Shown: positions 34,819 through 43,833 of the stretch, one piece after another
How the letters are laid out: each line of letters starts with the position of its first letter
Position numbering within the stretch: the stretch's first letter is position 1
From: Asaia bogorensis
GTDB lineage: Bacteria > Pseudomonadota > Alphaproteobacteria > Acetobacterales > Acetobacteraceae
Direction: 5' to 3'
DNA: 64,000 nt
NCBI GenBank assembly: GCA_945868845.1
Contig: CAMBMS010000001.1
Location: 1 to 64,000 of the forward strand
Made by a program: the position numbers and the translations under genes
Notes under the pieces: model-generated
Told to the model about the DNA's origin: nothing
The model's database searches: none
The model's input: only the letters and a program-made list of their open reading frames with translations

Positions 34819-36242
34819 GCAACCCGTCCATTGCCGGCTTGCAGCACGGCCAATTCGCCGGGCAACGCAGCCGCCCAGTGGGTGACCGAGCCGGCGCCGA
34901 GGCAGACAACGAAATCGCCCGGCTTGGCGATGGCATGCACCATCTCAGCCAGATGTTCCGGCCCGGCCAACGGCACCACCGAACGATGGCCGCGCGCGCG
35001 CAAGCCATCGACCAGCGCATCGCGATTGACGCCAGATAGGGGGGGTTCGCCAGCAGCGTAGACGTTAGCGACAATCACCGTACCGGCGTCGTTCATACAG
35101 GCGCAGAACTCACTGAACAGCGATTGCAGGCGCGAATAGCGATGCGGTTGCACCACGGCCACCACATCGCGCGCGCCCGCCTGCCGCGCCGCCTTCAGCA
35201 CGGCGGCGATTTCCACCGGATGGTGGCCGTAATCGTCGATGACGGTGATGCCGCCGGCTTCGCCAGTTTTCGTAAAACGGCGCTTGATGCCACGGAAGCC
35301 GGCGAAGGCGCTCTGGATGGTGGGTTCATTGATCTCCATCTCGATCGCCACTGCCACGGCGGCGAGTGCGTTTTGGACATTGTGATTTCCGAGCATCGGC
35401 AGGCGGAACGGGCCCATACGGCGCTCGCGGCCGCGCGCACGATCGGTAACGACGACACGGAACGTCGCGCCCATGCGATCGGTAATCAGATTTTCGACGC
35501 GCACATCCGCCTGAGGGGAAAACCCGTACGTCACAATGCGGTGATCCGATAAGCGTGGAATCATCTGCTGCACTGCCGGATGGTCGATGCAGAGCACGGC
35601 GAAGCCATAGAAGGGAATATTACCGACGAACTGGTCGTAGCCGGCGAGCATCGCTTCCAGCGTCCCCCAATGGTCCAGATGCTCCGGATCCATGTTGGTG
35701 ACGACGGCGATGACGGCAGGTAGGCGCAGGAACGAACCATCGCTCTCATCGGCCTCCACCACCATCCATTCACCGGCACCGAGGCGGGTGTTGGTACCAT
35801 AGGCATTAATAATGCCGCCATTGATGACAGTAGGATCAAGCTGCGCTGCCTCCATTACGGCGGCGATCAGGCTGGTGGTAGTGGTCTTACCATGCGTACC
35901 GCCCACTGCGACGGACCATTTCAGCCGCATTAATTCGGCCAGCATTTCGGCACGGCGGACTACGGGGATCAGCCGCGCGCGCGCCGCCATTACTTCCGGA
36001 TTATCTGTTTTGACAGCGGTAGAGACGATAACAACCTGCGCGTCACCCAGATTTTCTGCCGCGTGGCCGATGGCGACGGCGATGCCGGCGTCATGCAGGC
36101 GACGTACATTAGTGCTATCGGCGATGTCGCTGCCCTGCACCGTGTAGCCGAGATTATGCAGCACCTCGGCGATGCCGGACATGCCAATGCCGCCGATGCC
36201 GACAAAATGCAATGTGCCGATGGAAAGTGGCAGTGCCCTCAT
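34815..36242 (-). CDS. murC: UDP-N-acetylmuramate--L-alanine ligase MurC
   Basis: 475 residues. The Mur ligase pattern is complete: [18 protein letters not shown] (UDP-binding), [15 protein letters not shown] (ATP loop), [45 protein letters not shown], and [20 protein letters not shown] (the DDYAHHP motif, here DDYGHHP). It adds L-Ala to UDP-MurNAc, the first peptide-stem step. ATGA overlap with murG. Confidence 0.96.
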   Translation of the reverse strand: MRALPLSIGTLHFVGIGGIGMSGIAEVLHNLGYTVQGSDIADSTNVRRLHDAGIAVAIGHAAENLGDAQVVIVSTAVKTDNPEVMAARARLIPVVRRAEMLAELMRLKWSVAVGGTHGKTTTTSLIAAVMEAAQLDPTVINGGIINAYGTNTRLGAGEWMVVEADESDGSFLRLPAVIAVVTNMDPEHLDHWGTLEAMLAGYDQFVGNIPFYGFAVLCIDHPAVQQMIPRLSDHRIVTYGFSPQADVRVENLITDRMGATFRVVVTDRARGRERRMGPFRLPMLGNHNVQNALAAVAVAIEMEINEPTIQSAFAGFRGIKRRFTKTGEAGGITVIDDYGHHPVEIAAVLKAARQAGARDVVAVVQPHRYSRLQSLFSEFCACMNDAGTVIVANVYAAGEPPLSGVNRDALVDGLRARGHRSVVPLAGPEHLAEMVHAIAKPGDFVVCLGAGSVTHWAAALPGELAVLQAGNGRVA

Positions 36243-37384
36243 CGCCTGCGCGCATCCTGGGGTCGGACATCCTGGGGCCGAGCATCGGGGATCAGTTTTT
36301 CCACTGTATCGGCGAGCCGGGCGGCGGCATTTTCATGAGCCCCGCCACGCGCCGCGCGGGCGGCGAGGATGAGGGAAGCGGGGTCGGTGATTAATTTTTC
36401 TAGCCGGGCGCACAGCGCCTCCGCGGTGAACTGAGACTGCGCCATGACCCAGGCGCCGCCTAGGGCTTCCAGGGTGCGCGCATTGGCAGCCTGGTGGTCA
36501 TCGATGGCATTCGGCAGCGGCACCAAGATGGACGGCCGACCCGCGCTGGCAAGCTCAGCGACGGAAGAAGCACCAGCACGGGCGATGACGAAATGTGCGG
36601 CGCCCAGGCGTTCGGCAATGTCGGTAAAAAACGGTGCCAGATCGGCGACGATGCCACTTGCGTCATAGGCCGCGCGCACGCGCTCCAGATCCTCGGCGCG
36701 GCATTGCTGCGTAACGTGCAGGCGCGCGCGCAGCGCGGGCGGCAGGGCGGCAAGGGCAGGCGGCACGATATCGGAAAACACCCGCGCACCGAGCGAACCG
36801 CCGAGGACAAGCAGGGCAAAACTCTCCCCCGGCGGCGTATAGGCGCGCGTGGCGAGGGCGCCGATGGCGGCGCGGACAGGCAGGCCCGTGACCTCGGCGC
36901 GGACACCCGGTGGCAGGCGCGCGGTGTCGGGGAAATTCAGCGCCAGAATATCGGCGTGGCGTGCCAAAAACCTGTTAGCACGGCCGAGGACAGCATTTTG
37001 TTCATGCAGGACCACCACCGCGCGGCGACGCAGCAGGCGTGTGGCGAGGACGGGGGCGACGGAAGGATAGCCGCCAAAGCCGATCACCGCGCTGGCGTTG
37101 ATCAGCGCCAGAATGCGCCGCGCCTGCAAGGTACCCGCGACCAACGCGGCGGCAGCCTTAGCGGCTTGCACCGGGCCACGCCCAGCGATGCCCGCCCCCT
37201 TGATGATGAAACGCTCGGCATGGCTGAAGACGGCGAAGTTTTCCTGGGCGGTGCGCGAGTCCGTCATCAACGCCACGCGCTGGCCGCGCGCGAGCAATTC
37301 GCTGGCCAGCGCCTCAGCAGGAAAGAAATGCCCGCCCGTGCCACCGGCAGCGATTACGATCGGATTCACGATTGGAGCTCTCAT
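36239..37384 (-). CDS. murG: UDP-GlcNAc transferase MurG
   Basis: 381 residues, GT-B fold, membrane-associated on the cytoplasmic side. Motifs are [71 protein letters not shown] and the donor-binding [22 protein letters not shown] with DDHQAANA. It converts lipid I to lipid II. Overlaps ftsW and murC by 4 nt. Confidence 0.95.
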   Translation of the reverse strand: MRAPIVNPIVIAAGGTGGHFFPAEALASELLARGQRVALMTDSRTAQENFAVFSHAERFIIKGAGIAGRGPVQAAKAAAALVAGTLQARRILALINASAVIGFGGYPSVAPVLATRLLRRRAVVVLHEQNAVLGRANRFLARHADILALNFPDTARLPPGVRAEVTGLPVRAAIGALATRAYTPPGESFALLVLGGSLGARVFSDIVPPALAALPPALRARLHVTQQCRAEDLERVRAAYDASGIVADLAPFFTDIAERLGAAHFVIARAGASSVAELASAGRPSILVPLPNAIDDHQAANARTLEALGGAWVMAQSQFTAEALCARLEKLITDPASLILAARAARGGAHENAAARLADTVEKLIPDARPQDVRPQDARRR

Positions 37385-38532
37385 GGCATGCTATCTGAGC
37401 GGCGGCCCCAGGCAATCCCCGCGCCATGGCGGCGCCGCGTGAGGGCCAGAAACATCCCCATGCCACAAGCCACCGCGAGCACAGACGAACCGCCATAGGA
37501 AATAAACGGCAGGGTCATGCCCTTGGTTGGCAACAGGCCCATGGTGGAGCCCATATTGATGAACGCCTGCAGGCCGAAGCCGGTGACAAGGCCGCCAGCG
37601 GCGAGGATGACGAATAGATCTTGTTCCTTCAGCAGCCGGATCAGACCACGAAGCACGATGAAGGCGAACAGTGCGACGATGACGCCGCAGACGATCAGAC
37701 CGAATTCCTCCCCTGTCACGGCAAACACGAAATCGGCATGCGCGTCGGGCAGCACGTCCTTCACCCGGCCTTCGCCAGGACCGCGGCCCGCGAGGCCGCC
37801 GGCGCCAAAAGCCTGTTTGGCGCGGATGACCTGATAATGCTCGGCGCTGCTCCAGCTAAGGAACGGGTCGATGCGGTCACGCACATGCTTGAAGATAAAA
37901 TAAGCGGCGACCCCGGCCGCCGCGATCAGCGCGCCGAGCGCGCCGACGATGAACAGATTGACCCCCGCGATAAAGACCTGGGCAAAAAAAACCATGGCGA
38001 TCACCGCGAGCATACCGATATCGGGTTGCAGTTTCAGCACGCCAACGATCAGTCCGACGAGGATAATGGCGATCGGCCAGCCATAAAATCCCGGCTGGCG
38101 GCGCTGTTCGCTGATCAGCCAGGCGGCGGTGACGGCAAAGAACGGCTTCAGAAACTCACTGGGCTGCAACGACAGACCCGGCAGGGAAATCCAGCGGCTG
38201 GCGCCCTTGATCTGCACACCCACCACCAGAGTTGCGATGGTGAGCAGCAGCGCGCCGGCACAGCCGAGCACGGCCAGGCGACGCACGCCGCGCAGGCTCA
38301 GCAGGGAGATGGCGATGGTCAGCACCCCTGCGGCGGCGAGGAAGATCACCTGCTTGAAGATGAAGATGTCCCTCGACTGGCCAATATGCTCCGCCACCGC
38401 GGGGCTGGCGGCGAGCATCATGACATAGCCGAAGCAGATCAGGGTGAAGATGGCGAACAGCGTCCAGCGGTCGACGGTCCAGAACCAGCGACCAAGGGCG
38501 GAGGTGTCGGCACGGCTGCGCAGCGTGCTCAT
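37381..38532 (-). CDS. ftsW: SEDS glycosyltransferase FtsW
   Basis: 383 residues with about ten membrane segments. SEDS signatures are SLQPSEFLKPFFAVTAAWL, KLQPDIGMLAVIAMVFFAQ, the large periplasmic loop with DAHADFVFAVTGEEFGLI (the catalytic Asp region is in WSSAEHYQVIRAKQAFG and KDVLPDAHADF), INMGSTMGLLPTKGMTLPFISYGGSS (read in pieces). It polymerises septal peptidoglycan from lipid II with FtsI. Overlaps murD by 4 nt. Confidence 0.95.
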   Translation of the reverse strand: MSTLRSRADTSALGRWFWTVDRWTLFAIFTLICFGYVMMLAASPAVAEHIGQSRDIFIFKQVIFLAAAGVLTIAISLLSLRGVRRLAVLGCAGALLLTIATLVVGVQIKGASRWISLPGLSLQPSEFLKPFFAVTAAWLISEQRRQPGFYGWPIAIILVGLIVGVLKLQPDIGMLAVIAMVFFAQVFIAGVNLFIVGALGALIAAAGVAAYFIFKHVRDRIDPFLSWSSAEHYQVIRAKQAFGAGGLAGRGPGEGRVKDVLPDAHADFVFAVTGEEFGLIVCGVIVALFAFIVLRGLIRLLKEQDLFVILAAGGLVTGFGLQAFINMGSTMGLLPTKGMTLPFISYGGSSVLAVACGMGMFLALTRRRHGAGIAWGRRSDSMP

Positions 38533-39902
38533 ACCGCTTGCCCCAATCGGGCGGCAAGGGCGGCAAAGCGGTCGCCACGGGCATCGAAGCCGGTGAACTG
38601 GTCGAAGCTGGCGCAGGCGGGGGAGAGCAAGACCACGCGCACACCAGCCGCGCGGGCAGCGGCAGCGGCAGCGGGTACGGCCGCATCCAGGCTTCCGGCG
38701 ATCGTGTGTGGCACACCATGCGCGGCCAGGGTGGCCGCCAGCACGGGCGCATCCTGGCCGATCAGGAACGCGTGGGCGATACGTGCGAAATAGGAAGCGA
38801 GGGCGTCGATACCACCCTCCTTCGACATGCCGCCGGCAATCCAGATCAACCGTCCATAGCAGCCCAGGGCACGGCCAGCAGCATCGGCGTTGGTGGCCTT
38901 GCTGTCATTGACAAACACCACGCCATCGCGTTCCGCCACCAGCTGCTGGCGATGCGGCAGGCCCGGATACGTGGGTATGTGGCGGACGATGTCGGCGCGC
39001 GCGAGGCCGAGCGAACGGGCCAGGGCCATGACGGCGGCAGTGTTTTGCGCATTGTGCGCGCCCGGCAGGGTTGGGCAGGTGACAAGATCGATGCTCGGTC
39101 CATCCACGTCGCGCAGAATGGCGCCGTCGGCCCAGATTTGCGCTGGCTGGAAGCCCGAAATGGTGATGGCAGTGCCCGGCTGAGTGGCCCGCCAGGCCGC
39201 CATCTCGCGCGCGAGCGGATCGTCGATGCCTACAACGGCGGTGTCCGCTTCGGTCTGGCGGGTAAAAATCTCACGTTTAGCCAGGGCATAGAACGCCATG
39301 TTGCCATGCCGATCAAGATGATCGGGGCTCAGATTCAACAACGCCGCACTATCGAATCGCACTGTGATCAGCCGCTCCAGCATGTAGGAGGACATTTCCA
39401 GCACATACACACCGTGGTCGGGCAAGAGCGGTAATGCGAGGGCGGCTGTTCCCAGGTTTCCGCCGGCCGCGCTGGGCACACCGGATGCCGCCAGGATATG
39501 GGCCAGAAGGGCGGTGGTGGTGGATTTACCGTTGGTGCCGGTGATGCCAACGAAACGAGCTTTCGAACCCGCGCAGCGGACCGCGGTGAACAAGATCTCA
39601 ACGTCGGAGACGATAGGGACATCGTTGGCGCGCGCCCAGGCCGCGGCGGGGTGGATGCGCGGGCGGAGATGCGGAATGCCGGGTGAGAGGATCATGGCGC
39701 GGGGCCGGCGCGTCATTTCCGTCGGGTTGGTAATAGTTATTTTTTCCCGCATGGCGGCCGCGCGGGCGGTTTCCGCATCGTCCCAGGCCATGACATCGGC
39801 GCCCATGGCCGCCAGTGCACGCGCGACGGGAAGTCCATTGCGGCCGAGACCGACAACGGCAAAAGAGTCTCCGGCAAAAAGGCTGGCGGGAAATGCCCTC
39901 AT
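38529..39902 (-). CDS. murD: UDP-N-acetylmuramoylalanine--D-glutamate ligase MurD
   Basis: 457 residues. FAVVGLGRNGLPVARALAAM is the UDP-binding start, FVGITGTNGKSTTTALLAHIL the ATP loop, EMSSYMLERL and LNLSPDHLDRHGNMAFYALAK the central motifs, and VNDSKATNADAAGRALGCY the C-terminal one. It adds D-Glu. Overlaps mraY and ftsW by 4 nt. Confidence 0.95.
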   Translation of the reverse strand: MRAFPASLFAGDSFAVVGLGRNGLPVARALAAMGADVMAWDDAETARAAAMREKITITNPTEMTRRPRAMILSPGIPHLRPRIHPAAAWARANDVPIVSDVEILFTAVRCAGSKARFVGITGTNGKSTTTALLAHILAASGVPSAAGGNLGTAALALPLLPDHGVYVLEMSSYMLERLITVRFDSAALLNLSPDHLDRHGNMAFYALAKREIFTRQTEADTAVVGIDDPLAREMAAWRATQPGTAITISGFQPAQIWADGAILRDVDGPSIDLVTCPTLPGAHNAQNTAAVMALARSLGLARADIVRHIPTYPGLPHRQQLVAERDGVVFVNDSKATNADAAGRALGCYGRLIWIAGGMSKEGGIDALASYFARIAHAFLIGQDAPVLAATLAAHGVPHTIAGSLDAAVPAAAAAARAAGVRVVLLSPACASFDQFTGFDARGDRFAALAARLGQAV

Positions 39903-40987
39903 CGGATTTTCAGGGTGGCGAGGCCAGCAAGCGCCAGGATCATCGAAATGATCCAGAAACGGATCACGATGGTGGGTTCGGCCCAGCCTTTCTTCTCAAA
40001 ATGATGGTGCAGCGGCGCCATCAGCAACACGCGTCGGCCGGTGCGCTTAAACCAAAACACCTGGATGATGACAGAGATGGTTTCCACCACGAACAGCCCG
40101 CCCACGATCATCAGGACAATCTCGTGCTTTGTCGCCACCGCCACCGCGCCGAGGGCACCGCCCAGGGCGAGCGATCCGGTATCGCCCATGAACACCGCCG
40201 CCGGCGGCGCGTTGAACCAGAGAAAACCCAGCCCCGCGCCGATCAGGGCGGAGGCAAAGACACACAATTCCCCGACGCCGGGAACAGCGTGTAGCTGCAG
40301 ATAATCGGAAAAAATGCGGTTGCCGACGAGGTAGGCTATGAAAGCGAACACGCCTGCGGCGATGATAGTGGGAACAATGGCGAGGCCGTCCAGCCCATCC
40401 GTCAAGTTAACGCCATTGGAGCTGCCCATCAGTACGATCAGGGCGAAGAACGGAAATGCAAAGCCGAGCGGGATTAGAATTTCCTTGAACACTGGCACGG
40501 CGAGGCCCGTGGCGATGGGAGCAGGCATCAGGCGCATCAACCAGAAGGCGCCGACTAGGCCAACCGCAGTCTGGCCAAGCAATTTCCAACGCCACGACAG
40601 ACCTTTCGAATTACGCCTCGTCAGTTTTAGAAAATCATCGACGAAGCCCAGAGCGCCGTAGCCGAAAGTAATGAACAAAGCCGCCCAGACAAAGCCATTG
40701 CGTAGATCCGCCCAAAGCAAAGTCGAAACGCCGAGAGCCAGGAGAATCATGACACCGCCCATAGTGGGCGTGCCCTTCTTCTCGATCAAATGGCGTTCCG
40801 GCCCGTCATCGCGGATCGGTTGCCCCTCGCCCTGCATCGATTTCAGTTTGCGGATGATTATCGGGCCGAACACGAAGGCAACTAGCAAGGCCGTCAGGCA
40901 GGCTGCCCCCGATCGGAAGGTGATGTAGCGGAACAAGTTGAACAGGGCGAACTGGTCCGCGAAGGAGCGAAAAGTCGTGAGCAGCAT
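39899..40987 (-). CDS. mraY: phospho-MurNAc-pentapeptide transferase MraY
   Basis: 362 residues, ten membrane segments. Motifs are KKGTPTMGGVMILLAL, FGYGALGFVDDFLKLTRRNSKGL (catalytic Asp-Asp), SSNGVNLTDGLDGLAI (catalytic Asp and Mg binding), FMGDTGSLALGGALGAVAV, and PLHHHFEKKGWAEP (the HHH loop). It makes lipid I from UDP-MurNAc-pentapeptide and undecaprenyl phosphate. The start overlaps the murF stop by one base (TAATG). Confidence 0.97.
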   Translation of the reverse strand: MLLTTFRSFADQFALFNLFRYITFRSGAACLTALLVAFVFGPIIIRKLKSMQGEGQPIRDDGPERHLIEKKGTPTMGGVMILLALGVSTLLWADLRNGFVWAALFITFGYGALGFVDDFLKLTRRNSKGLSWRWKLLGQTAVGLVGAFWLMRLMPAPIATGLAVPVFKEILIPLGFAFPFFALIVLMGSSNGVNLTDGLDGLAIVPTIIAAGVFAFIAYLVGNRIFSDYLQLHAVPGVGELCVFASALIGAGLGFLWFNAPPAAVFMGDTGSLALGGALGAVAVATKHEIVLMIVGGLFVVETISVIIQVFWFKRTGRRVLLMAPLHHHFEKKGWAEPTIVIRFWIISMILALAGLATLKIR

Positions 40988-42369
40988 TACGGTTTCTCCG
41001 GCCCAGCTTGGTCCAACGCGGCGACAATACGCTGCATGCGGTTGCCGAGGCTGCCTTTGACGAGGACGACATCGCCCGGCCCGACGGTGCGTACGACAAT
41101 AAGGGCGAGGGACGCAGATTCGTCAGCATGCGCCCCGCGCTGGGGGGCGGGAATGGCGTTATGCAGCAGGCCCATCAAAGGACCGCAGGTGAAGACCAGA
41201 TCCGCGCTGGCCGCCAGATCGGCAGCAAGTGCGAGATGCTCTGCAGGGCCCGCCTCGCCCAGTTCCAGCATGTCGCCCAGCACGGCAATGCGCTTCTTCC
41301 CGGGTTGCAGACGCAACACAGCGAAGGCGGCGCGCACGGACGGCGCTGAGGCGTTGTAGCTTTCATCGATTAGCAGGGCCTCTCCGCCCTGCACCGCAAT
41401 AATCCGCCGTGTGCCGCGCCCACTGACCGGGGCGAAGCCCACCAGCGCCTGTGCGCCCCGGACCGGATCAACGCCGAGCGCGGTCGCGGCGGTCAGCGCG
41501 GCCAGTGCGTTCATCGCCATGTGCCGTCCGGGTGCGGCGAGACGGGTGGACACTTCGATGCCGCCAATATCGGCGGTGAGAATCGTTGCCTCAGCCTCCG
41601 TGACGACATCGCACAAGCGGGTATCGGCATCGCGCGTGGCGCCGAATGTGATGACGGGATGGCCGGCCGCGGCTACGCGCAGTTGCGGAAACTGAACGGA
41701 ATCCGCCGGCAGAACGATCGGCCCGTCCGGTTCCAGACCGCACGCAATGGTTGCTTTTTCCTCGGCGATCGCTTCGATACTGCCAAGATGGCCGATATGG
41801 GTTTTCTCCACATTGGTGATCAACGCCACATGCGGGCGCGCCAGCTTCGTGAGTGGCGCAATTTCCCCGGCATGGTTCATGCCGATCTCGATAACGCACC
41901 AAGCAGTATCTTCGGGCAGGCGCGCGAGTGTGAGCGGCACGCCCCAATGATTGTTGAACGAGGCTTCCGCCGCATGCGTCCGGCCCTGCGCGCCAAGGAT
42001 AGCACGCAGCATTTCCTTCGTCGTGGTCTTGCCAACGCTGCCAGTGATGGCGACGAGCTTCCCTGCGAAACGTTGCCGCGCAAAGGCAGCAAGGCGATTC
42101 AGCGCGGCTAACGTATTATCGACCGCCAGCACCGGGGCGGCGCGCGAGAGACCGACAATATGGTGATGGAGCATCACACCTGCCGCGCCGCGCGTCAGGG
42201 CTTCAACGGCGAAATCATGCCCATCACGATTTTCACCAATCAAGGCGATAAAAAGGTCGCCTGGCCTGATCTGGCGTGTGTCAATGCAGAGCCCGGTGGC
42301 GCTAAATGGGGTCGGCATGATGCCGCCCGTAGCGTCGGTGAGTTCGTCAGCGGTCCAGAGCGCGGTCAT
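40987..42369 (-). CDS. murF: UDP-MurNAc-tripeptide--D-Ala-D-Ala ligase MurF
   Basis: 460 residues. FSATGLCIDTRQIRPGDLFIAL is the N-terminal substrate domain, VAITGSVGKTTTKEMLRAIL the ATP loop, SFNNHWGVPLTLARLP and VIEIGMNHAGEIAPLTKLARP family motifs (read in pieces), and LIDESYNASAPSVRAAFAVL the C-terminal domain. It adds D-Ala-D-Ala, the product of the ddl gene in this cluster. Overlaps murE by 4 nt. Confidence 0.96.
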   Translation of the reverse strand: MTALWTADELTDATGGIMPTPFSATGLCIDTRQIRPGDLFIALIGENRDGHDFAVEALTRGAAGVMLHHHIVGLSRAAPVLAVDNTLAALNRLAAFARQRFAGKLVAITGSVGKTTTKEMLRAILGAQGRTHAAEASFNNHWGVPLTLARLPEDTAWCVIEIGMNHAGEIAPLTKLARPHVALITNVEKTHIGHLGSIEAIAEEKATIACGLEPDGPIVLPADSVQFPQLRVAAAGHPVITFGATRDADTRLCDVVTEAEATILTADIGGIEVSTRLAAPGRHMAMNALAALTAATALGVDPVRGAQALVGFAPVSGRGTRRIIAVQGGEALLIDESYNASAPSVRAAFAVLRLQPGKKRIAVLGDMLELGEAGPAEHLALAADLAASADLVFTCGPLMGLLHNAIPAPQRGAHADESASLALIVVRTVGPGDVVLVKGSLGNRMQRIVAALDQAGPEKP

Positions 42370-43829
42370 AGCGCGCGGTCCGTTAATCGGCCGGCAAGAC
42401 GGCGGACGATATCAATATCGTCGAATGGCAGGATGTCGAGGCCGATGATCTGGCCCTGTTCATGGCCTTTTCCTGCGACAGCCAGAATGTCGCCGGGCCC
42501 GAGCAAGTTAAGACCAGCGGCGATGGCGTTCGCGCGGTCGGCGATTTCGGTGGCATCGGGACAGGCGGAACGGATGGCGGAGCGGATGGTGGCAGGGTTT
42601 TCGGTGCGCGGGTTGTCATCGGTGATGATGACATGATCGGCACCGCGGGCTGCACTGGCGCCCATTAGAGGCCTCTTGCCGTGATCGCGATCGCCCCCGG
42701 CGCCAAAGACGATAATTAATTTACCCCGCACGTGCGGACGTAGCGCCGCGAGCAGGCGATCCAGCGCATCGGGCGTATGCGCGTAATCCACATAGACAGC
42801 GGCGTCGTTGGACAGGATCGCCGCACGTTCCATCCGACCCCGTACGCCCACGAGGTGCGGCAGAAAATTAAGAGCATGGGTAGTACCGGTGGCCTCCGCC
42901 AATGCGGCGGCGACCAACGCGTTGTCGGTCTGGAAACGGCCAAGCAAGGGCAGGTCGATGGTATGTACCCGGCCATGGGCGAAGACGCGCAGGCTCTGCC
43001 CGCCGGGATGGGGCGTGGCGCGCATCAGACCGATGGTCTCCCCGGCCATGCCGACGCTGCGCAGATCGAGCCGGCGGGCCTGGGCGATGGTGCGCAGCGC
43101 ACGCAGGGTTTCGCCATCCATGTCGGCATTCACCACCACCGGGGCGCCAGCGGGCAGCAGGTCGGTAAACAGGCGCAATTTGGCGGCGCGATAGGCCGGC
43201 AAGGTGCGGTGATAATCCAGATGGTCACGCGTGAGATTGGTGAAACCACCGGCTTTCAACTGGACACCGTCCAGGCGGAACTGGTCCAGGCCATGCGACG
43301 ACGCCTCCAGCGCCACATGGCCAATTTTCGCCTTTACCAGGGCGGCAAGGGTGCCGGCCAGAGCCACCGGATCGGGCGTAGTGAGTCCGGGACTAGAGGC
43401 GAAGCCCGGCGCGTCGAGGCCCAAAGTCCCAAGACTGGCGCTTTTTATCCCCGATAAAGCCCAAAGTTGGCGCAGGAAGCTGACCGTGCTGGTCTTGCCG
43501 TTGGTGCCGGTGACGGCGACGGTCATCGCTGGCTGGGGTCCTGCCATGGCGGTGGCGAGCTGGGCCAGGCAGCGGCGCGGCTCCACGGCAGTCAGCAATA
43601 GGCGGCGGGGCGTCGCGGGGGGCCAGGAGGTACCGAGCGGAGCCAGGATAGCGCTGGCGCCTCTGGCAACGGCTTCAGCGATGAAGGTGCGGCCATCGTG
43701 ATGCGCGCCGGGCAGGGCGGCGAACAGGAAACCGGGCGCGACGGCGCGGCTGTCGGCGGTGATGCCGGTGATGCCAGTATCCTCACCATCTCGCCACGCC
43801 ACATCCGGGGCGGGATGCAGATGGCCCAT
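42366..43829 (-). CDS. murE: UDP-MurNAc-L-Ala-D-Glu--meso-DAP ligase MurE
   Basis: 487 residues from MGHLHPAPDV (ATG at 43829), 4 nt after the ftsI stop; the in-frame extension to 44015 runs inside ftsI and is not family-like. Motifs are TADSRAVAPGFLFAALPG, AVTGTNGKTSTVSFLRQL, TTPDPVALAGTLAAL, FTNLTRDHLDYH, and IITDDNPRTENP. The DNPR motif indicates meso-diaminopimelate rather than lysine as the third residue. This predicts DAP-type peptidoglycan. Confidence 0.95.
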   Translation of the reverse strand: MGHLHPAPDVAWRDGEDTGITGITADSRAVAPGFLFAALPGAHHDGRTFIAEAVARGASAILAPLGTSWPPATPRRLLLTAVEPRRCLAQLATAMAGPQPAMTVAVTGTNGKTSTVSFLRQLWALSGIKSASLGTLGLDAPGFASSPGLTTPDPVALAGTLAALVKAKIGHVALEASSHGLDQFRLDGVQLKAGGFTNLTRDHLDYHRTLPAYRAAKLRLFTDLLPAGAPVVVNADMDGETLRALRTIAQARRLDLRSVGMAGETIGLMRATPHPGGQSLRVFAHGRVHTIDLPLLGRFQTDNALVAAALAEATGTTHALNFLPHLVGVRGRMERAAILSNDAAVYVDYAHTPDALDRLLAALRPHVRGKLIIVFGAGGDRDHGKRPLMGASAARGADHVIITDDNPRTENPATIRSAIRSACPDATEIADRANAIAAGLNLLGPGDILAVAGKGHEQGQIIGLDILPFDDIDIVRRLAGRLTDRAL

Positions 43830-43833
43830 CAGC

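Noticed and set aside
37621-38793. 390-codon plus-strand open frame opposite ftsW/murD
   Set aside because: Asp/Gly/His-rich mirror of membrane-protein coding, no domain, overlaps two firm genes.
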